From positions 186,001 through 250,000 of the forward strand of contig NZ_JPMY01000010.1 in the NCBI RefSeq assembly GCF_000761545.1: a stretch of DNA of 64,000 bases, written 5' to 3'. Source of the stretch: Pseudomonas sp. ML96. Its GTDB lineage: Bacteria; Pseudomonadota; Gammaproteobacteria; Pseudomonadales; Pseudomonadaceae. The position numbers and the translations under genes are program-made. This document shows, in pieces, positions 1 to 8,470 of this stretch. Under the pieces are notes generated by a model. That model saw nothing but the letters and a program-made list of their open reading frames with translations, was not told the DNA's origin and ran no database searches. Numbering within the stretch: position 1 is the stretch's first letter; each line of letters begins with the position of its first letter.

Positions 1-401
1 TCAACCTGACCGGCGTGTTCCTCTGCACCCGTGAAGTGGCGGCGAAGATGATCGAGCTGAAGAACACCGGCGCCATCGTCAACATCTCCTCCATCTCCCG
101 CGCCGGCAACATGGGCCAGGCCAACTACTCCGCGGCCAAGGCCGGCGTCGCCGCCGACACCGTGGTGTGGGCCAAGGAACTGGCGCGCTATGGCATCCGT
201 GTCGCGGGCGTCGCGCCGGGCTTCATCGAGACCGAGATGACCGGCGGCATGAAGCCGGAAGCCCTGGAGAAGATGACCGCCGGCATCCCGCTGCGCCGCA
301 TGGGCAAGCCGACCGAGATCGCTCACTCCGTGGCCTACATCATGGAGAACGACTACTACACCGGTCGTATCCTCGAGCTCGACGGCGGCCTGCGCCTCTG
401 A
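1..401 (+). CDS. SDR family NAD(P)-dependent oxidoreductase, 3' part
   Basis: The gene enters from the left edge already in frame (first whole codon at base 3) and ends with TGA at 401, so only the C-terminal ~132 residues are visible. These carry the SDR hallmarks: an NLTGVF segment, the NISSISR strand with the catalytic serine, and the active-site pair in YSAAKAG. The PGFIETEMT stretch and the terminal LELDGGLRL follow. The short-chain dehydrogenase family reduces or oxidises carbonyl/hydroxyl groups with NAD(P)H. The resemblance is to FabG-like 3-ketoacyl reductases, but the substrate cannot be read from this fragment. The N-terminal Rossmann glycine motif is outside the window. Confidence 0.9.
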   Translation, partial: NLTGVFLCTREVAAKMIELKNTGAIVNISSISRAGNMGQANYSAAKAGVAADTVVWAKELARYGIRVAGVAPGFIETEMTGGMKPEALEKMTAGIPLRRMGKPTEIAHSVAYIMENDYYTGRILELDGGLRL

Positions 402-542
402 TTGGGTTTCGATCTGCTGCGCGTCGGCCAGGCGTTGTTGGAGAAGGGCCTCGGGTGCTCATTTACAGCTCGTAAACTCCGCGCCCTCGGCCCTCCTCCG
501 CCTAGCCTGGCGCTAGCTCGCTAGATCGATTCTTCAGCCCGT
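402..542. other. Intergenic stretch with TTTAC/GTAAA inverted repeat
   Basis: No gene is seen between the SDR stop and the terminator at 543. The stretch contains a short inverted repeat, TTTAC at 462-466 and GTAAA at 472-476 around a 5-base spacer. It is flanked by text reading (minus strand) GGAGTTTACGAGCTGTAAAT. This looks like the intergenic spacer motifs scattered through Pseudomonas genomes; no function is inferred. Confidence 0.4.
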
Positions 543-570
543 AAAAAAGCCCCGCATTGCGGGGCTTTTT
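543..570. terminator. Bidirectional intrinsic terminator
   Basis: An 11-bp stem (AAAAGCCCCGC / GCGGGGCTTTT) with loop ATT has an A-run on its left and a T-run on its right, so it can stop transcripts in both directions. It sits between the converging SDR gene and phuW. The same 28 bases recur exactly at 37738-37765. Confidence 0.85.
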
Positions 571-593
571 GTTGTGTGTAGACCGAGGCTATC

Positions 594-1481
594 TCACTTC
601 TTGCGCAGCTTGGCGCAGTGATCCTCAGGCACATTGGCAGCGGTGTACCAGACATAGTCGGCACTGCCGGCAGCCGGTTCTTTACCGACTTCGGCGAGAA
701 CCAGCACGGCATTGCCCTCGCCCGCACCGAGGTCGGCCAGGTGCAGTGGTACGCCCAGGTCCTTGCGTACATGGAAGGCACCGGCAAACAGCATGGCCGG
801 CTGCGGCGCGGCAGCCAGGCGCTCGGCCATGCGCCGGTCACGTTGCTGCTGCACGGCGAGCATCGAAGGGATCTGGCTGTCCGGCAGCAGGCCGCAGTGC
901 GACTCGCGGATGTCTTCGCGCAGCTTGTCCTGCACCGTTTTGGCAGCGGAGGCCTGACCCTGCAGGACCGGCGGCTTGCCATAGATCTGCATGATCTCGG
1001 CACGGTCCAAGTTGGCCGACAGCAACGGATAGGGCTGGCGCAGCTGGTACTGCACCAGCGCGCCGTACAGGCCCCAGTCCCAGTTCGGCAGCCAGGCCAG
1101 CGCGGCGAAGGTGTCAGCCGGCGCCTGCCCGGCGCGGGTCTGCGCCTGTACCTGTTCGACCTTGGCCTGCTGGTTGGGGTTGAGCATTTCCATCAGCACG
1201 CTGCCCTGCGGCCGCTGTGCAGACAGCTCGCGCGACAGCCACAGCTGCAGGGCGTGGTGGTCGGGGTTGTCGTGTTGCTCGCCGACCAGCACGCGCGGCG
1301 CCTTGGCCAGGCGCTCGACCAGTTGTTCCGGCGTGATGCTTTCACCGCTGGCCAGATCGACGATCTGGCCCAGCTCGGCGTGATCACGGCCCTCAGGGGC
1401 GATGGGCGCCGGGGGCGGCAGCACGCCGCGGGACTGGCAGGCGGCCAGCAGCGCAAAACAGCACAGCAGAAGAATACGCAT
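594..1481 (-). CDS. phuW: ChaN-family haem-binding lipoprotein PhuW
   Basis: This 295-residue protein starts with a lipoprotein signal peptide ending in the lipobox LLAAC, so the mature protein should be lipid-anchored at Cys15. The body matches the ChaN fold, with VLVGEQHDNPDHH near residues 65-77 carrying the family's haem/iron-contacting histidines. ChaN-type lipoproteins bind haem as dimers. As the last gene of the phuSTUVW run, 19 bases after phuV, it is placed as the haem-uptake accessory protein PhuW. Its exact role is poorly established in any species, so the functional statement is inference from family and context. Confidence 0.85.
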   Translation of the reverse strand: MRILLLCCFALLAACQSRGVLPPPAPIAPEGRDHAELGQIVDLASGESITPEQLVERLAKAPRVLVGEQHDNPDHHALQLWLSRELSAQRPQGSVLMEMLNPNQQAKVEQVQAQTRAGQAPADTFAALAWLPNWDWGLYGALVQYQLRQPYPLLSANLDRAEIMQIYGKPPVLQGQASAAKTVQDKLREDIRESHCGLLPDSQIPSMLAVQQQRDRRMAERLAAAPQPAMLFAGAFHVRKDLGVPLHLADLGAGEGNAVLVLAEVGKEPAAGSADYVWYTAANVPEDHCAKLRKK

Positions 1482-1500
1482 GAAGAATTCCTGAATGGGT

Positions 1501-2268
1501 TCAGCGCGCCACGATCAACGGGTGGCCGCGCTCCGGATGACGCTGGATCAGTACGTCGAGGCCGAACACCGCGCGCAGCGGTTCGGCCTGCAGTACCTCG
1601 TCGGGGCTGCCGAAGGCATGTGGGCGGCCATCCTGCAACAGCAGGATGCGGTCGCAGTAACGGGCGGCCAGGTTGAGGTCATGCAGGATCACCAGCACCG
1701 CCGCGCCCTGGCCAGCGAAGTCGCGCACGGCCTGCAAGGTGGTGTGCTGATGCAGCGGGTCGAGGGCCGAGGTCGGCTCGTCGAGCAGCAGCACCTGCCC
1801 TTCCCCGCCCGGCCACAGCTGCGCCAGCACCCGCGCCAGGTGCACACGCTGACGCTCGCCACCGGACAAGGCTAGATAGCTGCGCCCACGCAGGTGTTCG
1901 GCATCCGCCGCGCGCAGCGCCGCGTCGATAATCTCGGCATCGCGTACGCGGCCGGTGTCGTGCGGCAGGCGCCCCATGGCGACCACCTCGGCCACCGGGA
2001 AGGCGAAGCTCAGGGTCGAACTCTGCGGTAGTACCGCCAGGCGTCGCGCCCGCTCCTGGCCGGCCCAGGCGCCGAGGGCTTGGCCGTCCAGAGTCACGCT
2101 GCCGTCATCGGCATCCAGCTCGCCGCACAGGGCGCCGAGCAGCGTGCTCTTGCCGGCGCCGTTAGGGCCGAGCACGCCGAGTACCTCGCCGGGCTGCAGG
2201 GCCAGGTCGACGCCTTCCAGCACGGTGGCGCCGCCACGGCGCACACTCAAATCTTGCGCGCGCAACAT
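1501..2268 (-). CDS. phuV: Haem ABC transporter ATP-binding protein PhuV
   Basis: This 255-residue ATPase powers haem import into the cytoplasm with the permease PhuU. Motifs in order are Walker [10 protein letters not shown] (near residue 35), Q-loop region LPQSS, signature LSGGERQRV, Walker B/D-loop [11 protein letters not shown] and the switch histidine in VILHDLN. The reading frame continues upstream, but the start MLRAQDLSV was chosen because its ATG overlaps the phuU stop by one base (TGATG), the usual translational coupling in this operon, and because it gives the normal HmuV/PhuV length. Confidence 0.95.
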   Translation of the reverse strand: MLRAQDLSVRRGGATVLEGVDLALQPGEVLGVLGPNGAGKSTLLGALCGELDADDGSVTLDGQALGAWAGQERARRLAVLPQSSTLSFAFPVAEVVAMGRLPHDTGRVRDAEIIDAALRAADAEHLRGRSYLALSGGERQRVHLARVLAQLWPGGEGQVLLLDEPTSALDPLHQHTTLQAVRDFAGQGAAVLVILHDLNLAARYCDRILLLQDGRPHAFGSPDEVLQAEPLRAVFGLDVLIQRHPERGHPLIVAR

Positions 2269-3305
2269 CAGGCCCGCCCTCGCACCAGCAGATAAAGGAA
2301 GAACGGCGCGCCGATCAGCGCCGTGACGATACCGATCGGCAACTCCGCCGGTGCCAGCACCAGGCGCGCTACCAAGTCGGCTAGCAGCAGCAGGCTGGCA
2401 CCAGCGAGCAAGGACGCCGGCAGCAGCACGCGGTGATCGGGGCCTACCAGCAGGCGCATCAGGTGCGGCACCACCAGGCCGATGAAGCCGATCAGACCGG
2501 CCGCCGCTACTGCGGCGCCGACGCCGAGGGCGGTGCACAGCACCAGCTCCAGCTTGATCCGCTCGACGTTGAAGCCCAGGTGGCGCGCCTCCGACTCGCC
2601 GAGCAGCAGCGCGTTGAGCGCCGAGGCGCGGCGCGGCAACCAGATGGCCACGCCGAGGGTCACCAGCAGCAGCGGCCACAACCGAGGATAACTGGCGCCG
2701 TTGAGGCTGCCGAGGTTCCAGAAGGTCAGGCTGCGCAGCGTGGCGTCGTCGGCCAGGTAGGTGAACAGGCCGACACCGGCACCGGACATGGCGGTCAGCG
2801 CCACGCCGGCGAGGAGCATGGTGGCGACATTGGTCTGCCCGTCACGGCGGCCGAAGCGATAGACCACGGCGGTCACGATCAGGCCGCCGGAGAAGGCGCA
2901 GATCGACAGCAGGTACGGCGCCAGTGCCGGCGGCAAACCGCCGATCATGCTGCCGCCGACGATGGCGATGGCCGCACCCAGCGCCGCACCACCGGCGACA
3001 CCGACCAGGCCGGGGTCGGCCAGCGGATTACGGAACAGGCCCTGCATGGCCACGCCGGACAGCGCCAGCACGATTCCCACACACAGGCCCAACAGGCTGC
3101 GCGGCAGGCGGATCTGCCCGAGGATCAGCTCGGCCTGCTGCAGCCCCTCGCCATCGATGGGCAGGCCCATCAGGCGCAAGGCGGCCAGCAGAGTGTCACC
3201 CAGCGGCAGGCTCACCGGCCCGAGGGCCAGCGACAGCCAGAACGCGAGCAGCAGAAGAACGCCCATTGCCAACAGCAATGGGCGGGGTCGAAAAACAGGA
3301 TTCAT
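2268..3305 (-). CDS. phuU: Haem ABC transporter permease PhuU
   Basis: This 345-residue, strongly hydrophobic FecCD-family permease has about ten predicted membrane segments. The family motif [15 protein letters not shown] lies near residues 90-104, and a cytoplasmic coupling segment near GARHLGFN-like text (ESEARHLGF) contacts the ATPase. It forms the inner-membrane channel for haem handed over by PhuT. Its ATG overlaps the phuT stop (ATGA, 4 bases) and its stop overlaps phuV's start, so the three genes are tightly coupled. Confidence 0.95.
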   Translation of the reverse strand: MNPVFRPRPLLLAMGVLLLLAFWLSLALGPVSLPLGDTLLAALRLMGLPIDGEGLQQAELILGQIRLPRSLLGLCVGIVLALSGVAMQGLFRNPLADPGLVGVAGGAALGAAIAIVGGSMIGGLPPALAPYLLSICAFSGGLIVTAVVYRFGRRDGQTNVATMLLAGVALTAMSGAGVGLFTYLADDATLRSLTFWNLGSLNGASYPRLWPLLLVTLGVAIWLPRRASALNALLLGESEARHLGFNVERIKLELVLCTALGVGAAVAAAGLIGFIGLVVPHLMRLLVGPDHRVLLPASLLAGASLLLLADLVARLVLAPAELPIGIVTALIGAPFFLYLLVRGRA

Positions 3306-4189
3306 CGATCGAGTTCGGCCGTCAGTGCTTGCTCGGAAGGATAAAAGGCCGCCGACAGCTCGGCCAGCCCTTCAGGCAGACGCGGGCCGAGGCCACCGAC
3401 CAGCAGGGTCGGGTCGAGGGTCAGCAGGCGACCTTCACGCGCGGCACTGGTCTGCTGCAGGACCGGGTTCTGCTGCAGCAGCGCCTGCCGTGCTTCCTCG
3501 CCGTGCAGGCTGCGGTCGGCGAAGATAACCACCTGCGGGTCCATGGCCAGCAGCGCCTCGTTGGAGATCGGCTTGTAGCCATTGTGCTCGGTGCGGCTCT
3601 CGCCACCGGCCCGCTCGATCAACCATACCGCCAGGCTGTCCTTGCCCGCCGCCATGATGTTGTTGCCGGCATGGCCGAGCAGCATCAGCACACGCGGTGC
3701 CTGCTGTTTCTTGCTCACCTGGGCGACCCAGTCGGCCTGGCGCTGCAGACCCTGGCGATAGGCGGCCATCTCCTCGCGAGCGCGCTCGGGCGTACCGAGC
3801 AGTTCGCCCAGACGCAGCACGTTACGCTCCAGGGTATCCAGATCCGGCTTGGCCGACAGGGTCTCGATGCGGATGCCAGCAGCCTTGATCTGCGCGATCA
3901 CCGGCGGCGGGCCCATCTCCTCGCTGCCGATGAGGATGTCCGGGCGCAGCGACAGCACGCCCTCGGCAGACAGCGCGCGCTGGTAACCGACGCTCGGCAG
4001 CTTGCGCAGGGTCTGCGGGTGCAGGCTGGTGGTGTCGACACCGACCAGCTTGCTCTCACCACCCAGGCGCACCACCCACTCGCTCAGCGAGCCACCGGAG
4101 CTGACCCAGCGTTGCGGCAGATCGGCGGCCGCGGCGGCGTGGCTGAACAGCAGACTGCCGCACAGCAACAGATACTTGGACAGGCGCAT
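3302..4189 (-). CDS. phuT: Periplasmic haem-binding protein PhuT
   Basis: This 295-residue substrate-binding protein captures haem in the periplasm and delivers it to PhuUV. The N-terminus MRLSKYLLLCGSLLFSHAAAAA is a Sec signal peptide, with cleavage expected around residue 22. Tyr69 in the SVGYQR segment sits where PhuT/ShuT proteins place their axial haem tyrosine; this equivalence is inferred by position. The frame is open further upstream inside phuS, but the ATG at 4189 was chosen because it gives the signal peptide and lies just after a GGAGG ribosome site overlapping the phuS stop. Confidence 0.93.
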   Translation of the reverse strand: MRLSKYLLLCGSLLFSHAAAAADLPQRWVSSGGSLSEWVVRLGGESKLVGVDTTSLHPQTLRKLPSVGYQRALSAEGVLSLRPDILIGSEEMGPPPVIAQIKAAGIRIETLSAKPDLDTLERNVLRLGELLGTPERAREEMAAYRQGLQRQADWVAQVSKKQQAPRVLMLLGHAGNNIMAAGKDSLAVWLIERAGGESRTEHNGYKPISNEALLAMDPQVVIFADRSLHGEEARQALLQQNPVLQQTSAAREGRLLTLDPTLLVGGLGPRLPEGLAELSAAFYPSEQALTAELDR

Positions 4190-4190
4190 C

Positions 4191-5252
4191 TCAGGCCTCC
4201 AGGGCGGCGATGGATTCGGCCAGCTCGCGCCACTCGACCAGCTCCGGTACGCCCGGCTTGCGCGCACCGAACAGCTGCACGACCAGCTCGCCATCGGCGT
4301 CGAAGGCCTCATAGCTGGTGATGATGCCGTCGCTGCTCGGCTTGCGTACGCGCCACAGCTCGACCACGCCCGGAGTCTTCAGGTGCAGGTTGAATTCGGG
4401 GTCGAGCACGTTGAACCAGTCGCCCATCCAGCGCAGGTTGCTTACGGTACCGGAGTGGATCTGGATGCAGTGCTGGTTGCCGACGAAGACCATGATCGGC
4501 ACCTGACGACTACCGGCTTCTTCCAGCAGTTTGGGCAGCTCAGCGGTGGCCAGCGGCTCGGCCCACTCGCGACCGGCCAGGCGCAGGGCCTGGGTACGGG
4601 CGACGTCGTGGCCCTTGAGCATGGCGAAGAAGTGGTGGGTGTCCTTCAGCTCGGCCCAGTCGGCGCGCAGAGCGGCGGCGTCCACCTCGGCGTCGGCGCG
4701 CGGCGCCTTGCGCTCGGCCAGCGGCTGCAGGTCCAGCTCGGCGCTCTGCTCTGCGACGCGGAAGCGCTCGACCAGCGGCACCCAGGCAGCCTCCTCGCTC
4801 TTGGCGGTCAGGTAGACCTTGTGCACGGCAGTGCCCTGACGGTCGAAGATCTGGATGCTGCGCTGCACGCCGCGCTCGGTGTCTTCGGCGACGGCGAACA
4901 CGCTGGCCCATTGGGTCATGAACAGGCGCAGGTCGATGTCCGGGGAAACCACCAGGCCCATGGCGCCGTTGGCCATCACCGACACCTCGCGGTAGTAGCC
5001 CTTGCGCTCGTGCACGCAATGCTCGTTGCGGGTCAGCGCCATGATGTAACCCAGCTCACCCAGCGCCGGCAGCAGCTCGGCCCACTCGGTGCGCAGGCGC
5101 ACGGCATCCACGCCCAGGCGGCTGGCGGTCAGCTCGGCCTCGCTGACGCCGAGCTTGGCAGCGGCATCACGGGCGCGCAGGCCGGACTGTTCGGCGCGCA
5201 GTTGCTGCCAGCGCTGGTAAAGGGAGGACGTGGGCTGACTGAGATTGCTCAT
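4191..5252 (-). CDS. phuS: Cytoplasmic haem-trafficking protein PhuS (HemS/HmuS family)
   Basis: This 353-residue soluble protein is made of two similar HemS/ChuX-like halves. In pseudomonads PhuS receives haem from the ABC importer and passes it to the haem oxygenase HemO. A DTHHFF motif near residues 204-209 matches the region carrying the known axial histidine, and a second conserved patch GNQHCIQIHSG lies in the C-terminal half. It is the first gene of the minus-strand operon phuSTUVW, divergent from phuR across a 210-base regulatory region. A hemO gene 7 kb away supplies the expected partner enzyme. Confidence 0.94.
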   Translation of the reverse strand: MSNLSQPTSSLYQRWQQLRAEQSGLRARDAAAKLGVSEAELTASRLGVDAVRLRTEWAELLPALGELGYIMALTRNEHCVHERKGYYREVSVMANGAMGLVVSPDIDLRLFMTQWASVFAVAEDTERGVQRSIQIFDRQGTAVHKVYLTAKSEEAAWVPLVERFRVAEQSAELDLQPLAERKAPRADAEVDAAALRADWAELKDTHHFFAMLKGHDVARTQALRLAGREWAEPLATAELPKLLEEAGSRQVPIMVFVGNQHCIQIHSGTVSNLRWMGDWFNVLDPEFNLHLKTPGVVELWRVRKPSSDGIITSYEAFDADGELVVQLFGARKPGVPELVEWRELAESIAALEA

Positions 5253-5462
5253 TGCGTTTCCTTGGGGCAGATACTGCTTATGTATTTATCTATGACGAAT
5301 GACCCGGTGCGGGTCAGGAAAAATAGGCAAAGAAGCCTAACGCGAATGAATTTGAAAATCTAATTCCTTTGAGAATTATTTGCATTTGATATTGACTTTA
5401 ATTACCTTCCCGCCGCCAAAACTAAATACACCGGCCAGAGAGCCACTCGCGGGAGTAATGCT
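5253..5462. promoter_or_regulatory. Divergent phuS/phuR control region
   Basis: This AT-richer region separates the two divergent haem transcription units. It holds the Fur-like box at 5371-5389. A plausible phuR core promoter is also present: TTGAAA at 5352-5357, then a 17-base spacer, then AATTAT near 5375. The 17-base palindrome TGACCCGGTGCGGGTCA (5300-5316) lies on the phuS side and could be an operator or a leader hairpin. Confidence 0.6.
5371..5389. promoter_or_regulatory. Fur-box-like operator upstream of phuR
   Basis: GAGAATTATTTGCATTTGA agrees with the 19-base Fur consensus at 11 positions. It overlaps the proposed -10 region of phuR, where bound Fur would block RNA polymerase under iron-replete conditions. 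Confidence 0.65.
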
Positions 5463-7679
5463 ATGTCCACCCCACCCTTCGCCTTGCGCTCATGGATGGC
5501 GCTGCTGTTGCTCAGCCCTTCGCTGGCATTCGCACAGACCACGGACAGCAACACCGAGCTCGCCCCGACTCAGGTCACCGGTAACGTCGTGCAGGAAGCG
5601 CTGCCGACCACCACCAAGACCGACGCCAAAACCCTCGAAGAGCGCCAGATCCGCAGCTTCGACGACCTCGGCAAGCGCGCCGAACCCGGCGTGAACTACA
5701 GCCGCAGCAGCGAGAGCATCAACATCCGCGGCCTGGATCGCGATCGCGTGCTGATCACCATCGACGGCATCCGCGTGCCGTGGCTGACCGACGGCGCCCG
5801 CAGCCAGGGCCCGACCGGTGGCGCTCAGGGCGGCCTCGATTCGGTCGACTTCAACGGCCTGTCCTCGGTGGACATCGTGCGCGGCTCCAACTCCAGCGTG
5901 GTCGGCTCCGGCGCCCTGGGTGGCGCGGTTCAGCTGCACACCCTCAACCCCGAGGACCTGCTGGGCAGGGACAAGGACTTCGGCAGCCTGATCAAGACCG
6001 ACTACGACAGCGCCGACAACAGCTGGGGCCTGAACGGCGCCCTCGCCGGCCGCTACCAGGACACCTCCTGGCTGCTGCAGGCCGGCCAGCGTCAGGGCCA
6101 TGAGCTGGAAAGCGGTGGCAACGACGATACCTACGGCACCAGCCGCACCGAGGCCAACCCGGCCGATACCGATCAGCAGAGCCTGCTGGTCAAGCTGCAG
6201 CAGCGCTTCGACGGCGGCCACAAGGTCGGCTTCACCGGCGAGCTGTTCCAGCGCGAGAACGACATCGATACCCGCACCGGCCAAGGCACTACCTACCGGA
6301 TCGGTGAAAATGGCACGAATGAACACACCAAGCGCCAACGCCTATCCGCTGACTACTCCTTCCGCGCGGAAGACGGCGAAAGCCTCATCGACAGCGCCAA
6401 CGCCATCGCCTACTGGCAGAAACTACGTCGTAACGATGACCAAGATGGCATCCGCCGGACGACTCCAATCGGGGCCTTTGGCCGTGACAATCAAATAGAA
6501 AAAGAGATGTACGGCATCTCTGGCGATATCGGCAAAAGTCTAGAAATCGCTGGGCTTGCGAACAAACTGACGCTGGGAGCCGAGCTCTACCAGATCAATA
6601 CCGAACAAGTCTCCGAGGGCTATGACAACTGCCCGCCGGTCTACGGCCCATTCCACACTTGCAACTTCCTGCACACCAACCAGGCGGACATGCCGAAGGC
6701 CGAAGGCACCCAGTGGGCAATATATGCCACCGACGAAATCGCTTTCGCTGATGGGCGCATCAAGCTGACCCCTGGCCTGCGCTACGACCACTACAAGCAA
6801 GAGCCAAAGGCAACCAGCGACTTCGACAACAACGTCAATCCGGCCAACGACCAGACCCTGTCGTCGACCAAGGACCACAAACTGTCCGGCAGCTTGCTTG
6901 CCACCTGGCAGGTCGCCGAAGAAGCCATGCTTTATGCGCAGTGGGCCCAGGGCTTCAAAGCTCCGGACGCCACTCAGCTGTACATGAACTACGGCGCCGA
7001 AAGTAGCTACCTGCGCCTGGGTAACACCGATCTCAAGCCAGAGGAAAGCAACGGTTACGAGATTGGCGCACAACTGGGTAACGAAAAGCTGGGCGGGTCG
7101 ATCAGTCTGTTCGACAACCACTACAAGAACTTTATCGACGATGATGTAGCAGTCGATGCGGCGACCCTTGCTGCAATCGGCCTGTCCCTATCAGATTACC
7201 CGATGGGTGTGACCCGTACCGAGAACCGCGCCAAGGTGCAGATCTACGGTGCCGAACTGGCCGCCCACTGGGAGTTCGTGCCGCACTGGAAAGTCTGGGG
7301 TTCCGTGGCCTGGGCCAACGGCGAAGACCTGCAGACCAACCAGCGCCTAAGCTCGGTAGCCCCGATCACCAGCTTGCTGGGCCTGAGCTACGAGCGCGAC
7401 CAGTACGGCGCCGACCTGATGCTGCGCGCCGCTGCGGCACGCAACAAGGTCGAGAACGATAGCGATTTCGAGGCCCCCGGCTACGGCGTGGTCGACATGA
7501 CCGGCTGGTGGCAGCCCGCAGAGCTGAAAGGCGTGAAGCTGCAGGCCGGCCTGTTCAACGCCCTGGGCAAGAAATACTGGAGCGCCCTGAACGTGCCTAC
7601 CGGCAACCTGGCTCAGCCGGACGACTACTACAGCGAGGTCGGCCGCAACTTCCGCGTCTCCGCTTCCTGGCAGTACTGA
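5463..7679 (+). CDS. phuR: TonB-dependent outer-membrane haem receptor PhuR
   Basis: This 738-residue receptor pulls haem or haemoprotein-bound haem through the outer membrane using TonB energy. It has a signal peptide ending near SLAFAQ, then a plug domain (about residues 45-165; NIRGLDRDRVLITIDGIRVPW and the IVRGSNSSVVGSGALGG segment) and a ~570-residue beta-barrel finishing on the aromatic residue of ASWQY. The FRAP/NPNL signature of haem receptors appears here in altered form (FKAPDA and NTDLKPEES). Divergence from phuSTUVW and the Fur-like box fit iron-repressed expression. The start ATG follows GGGAGTAATGCT, giving a good ribosome site. Confidence 0.93.
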   Translation: MSTPPFALRSWMALLLLSPSLAFAQTTDSNTELAPTQVTGNVVQEALPTTTKTDAKTLEERQIRSFDDLGKRAEPGVNYSRSSESINIRGLDRDRVLITIDGIRVPWLTDGARSQGPTGGAQGGLDSVDFNGLSSVDIVRGSNSSVVGSGALGGAVQLHTLNPEDLLGRDKDFGSLIKTDYDSADNSWGLNGALAGRYQDTSWLLQAGQRQGHELESGGNDDTYGTSRTEANPADTDQQSLLVKLQQRFDGGHKVGFTGELFQRENDIDTRTGQGTTYRIGENGTNEHTKRQRLSADYSFRAEDGESLIDSANAIAYWQKLRRNDDQDGIRRTTPIGAFGRDNQIEKEMYGISGDIGKSLEIAGLANKLTLGAELYQINTEQVSEGYDNCPPVYGPFHTCNFLHTNQADMPKAEGTQWAIYATDEIAFADGRIKLTPGLRYDHYKQEPKATSDFDNNVNPANDQTLSSTKDHKLSGSLLATWQVAEEAMLYAQWAQGFKAPDATQLYMNYGAESSYLRLGNTDLKPEESNGYEIGAQLGNEKLGGSISLFDNHYKNFIDDDVAVDAATLAAIGLSLSDYPMGVTRTENRAKVQIYGAELAAHWEFVPHWKVWGSVAWANGEDLQTNQRLSSVAPITSLLGLSYERDQYGADLMLRAAAARNKVENDSDFEAPGYGVVDMTGWWQPAELKGVKLQAGLFNALGKKYWSALNVPTGNLAQPDDYYSEVGRNFRVSASWQY

Positions 7680-7712
7680 GTTCCACTTCGCGCAGGGACG
7701 CGCGCCCTCTTC

Positions 7713-7758
7713 AACGCCTCGGATGCATCGGTCGAAAGACCGGGCTCCGGGGCGTTTT
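7713..7758 (+). terminator. Intrinsic terminator after phuR
   Basis: The outer stem is AACGCCTCGG / CCGGGGCGTT, with an inner CGGTC-GAAA-GACCG hairpin and a T-run at 7755-7758. Confidence 0.75.
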
Positions 7759-7849
7759 CGTCTGCGCCCGAATCATTCCATGGCAATCCAGCCGTAGCTC
7801 AGCACATTACCAAGCCAGTTCGGCCTTGTGCCCAGCCCTCGAACTCAAC

Positions 7850-7868
7850 AATAATAATTATCATTTGA
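7850..7868. promoter_or_regulatory. Fur-box-like operator upstream of the ECF sigma gene
   Basis: AATAATAATTATCATTTGA matches the Fur consensus at 13 of 19 positions. It lies 20 bases before the sigma-factor start and overlaps a possible -10 (AATAAT), with a weak TTGTGC -35 at 7826-7831. Iron would therefore control the signalling cassette through its sigma gene. Confidence 0.75.
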
Positions 7869-7887
7869 TTCAGAGAATGGATATCCA

Positions 7888-8409
7888 GTGAGCAGTTCCA
7901 ATCTCGACGCCGTCTTTGTCGCTCAGCGCACCAGCCTGCTGCGCACCCTGGCGAGAATGGTGAAGAACCCCAGCATCGCCGAAGAGCTGGTCCAGGAGAC
8001 CTACCTGCGAGTAGCGCGCACCTTGCTACAGCGTCCGGTGGAACATCTGGAACCCTTCCTTTTCCAGACCGGTCGCAACCTCGCCCTCGATCACCTGCGG
8101 CGCCTGCGCATGCAATCGCGCACGCTGATGGAGGATGTCTCCGACGAGGAACTGCAGGCCGTGCCCTCCAGCGCTCCTACGGTCGAAGAAGGCCTGCATG
8201 CAGAGCAACTGCTCGAGCGCCTGGGTTCCACGATCGAGCGTCTGACCCCACGCCAGCAGCAGATCTTCATCCTCAGCCGCCTGCATGGCTGTGGCTATGC
8301 CGAGATCGCCGAGCAGCTCGGCGTGTCGTCGAGCACCGTGCAGAAAGAGCTGAAACTGATTATGGCCATCTGCTTTGACCTGCTGGCCCGCCTGGACCAG
8401 CCAACGTGA
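7888..8409 (+). CDS. ECF sigma factor of FecI/HasI/HxuI type
   Basis: This 173-residue sigma-70 family protein has only regions 2 and 4. Region 2 spans about residues 8-75 (LVQETYLRVART, then FLFQTGRNLALDHLRR) and region 4 about 105-165 (LTPRQQQIFILSRLHGCGYAEIAEQLGVS, helix-turn-helix). FecI-type sigmas are released when an outer-membrane receptor senses its ligand and they then transcribe the receptor gene. Here a FecR-type anti-sigma and an STN-containing haem receptor follow directly, so haem is the probable signal. The start is GTG at 7888; an in-frame ATG is not available nearby, and the ribosome site is weak. Close to HxuI or HasI, but which orthologue cannot be settled here. Confidence 0.9.
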   Translation: MSSSNLDAVFVAQRTSLLRTLARMVKNPSIAEELVQETYLRVARTLLQRPVEHLEPFLFQTGRNLALDHLRRLRMQSRTLMEDVSDEELQAVPSSAPTVEEGLHAEQLLERLGSTIERLTPRQQQIFILSRLHGCGYAEIAEQLGVSSSTVQKELKLIMAICFDLLARLDQPT

Positions 8410-8470
8410 CAGGCTACCCATCCGCTATCCCCTGGACGACAATAGCCATCCCCGTCCCGAGGATTCCGGC

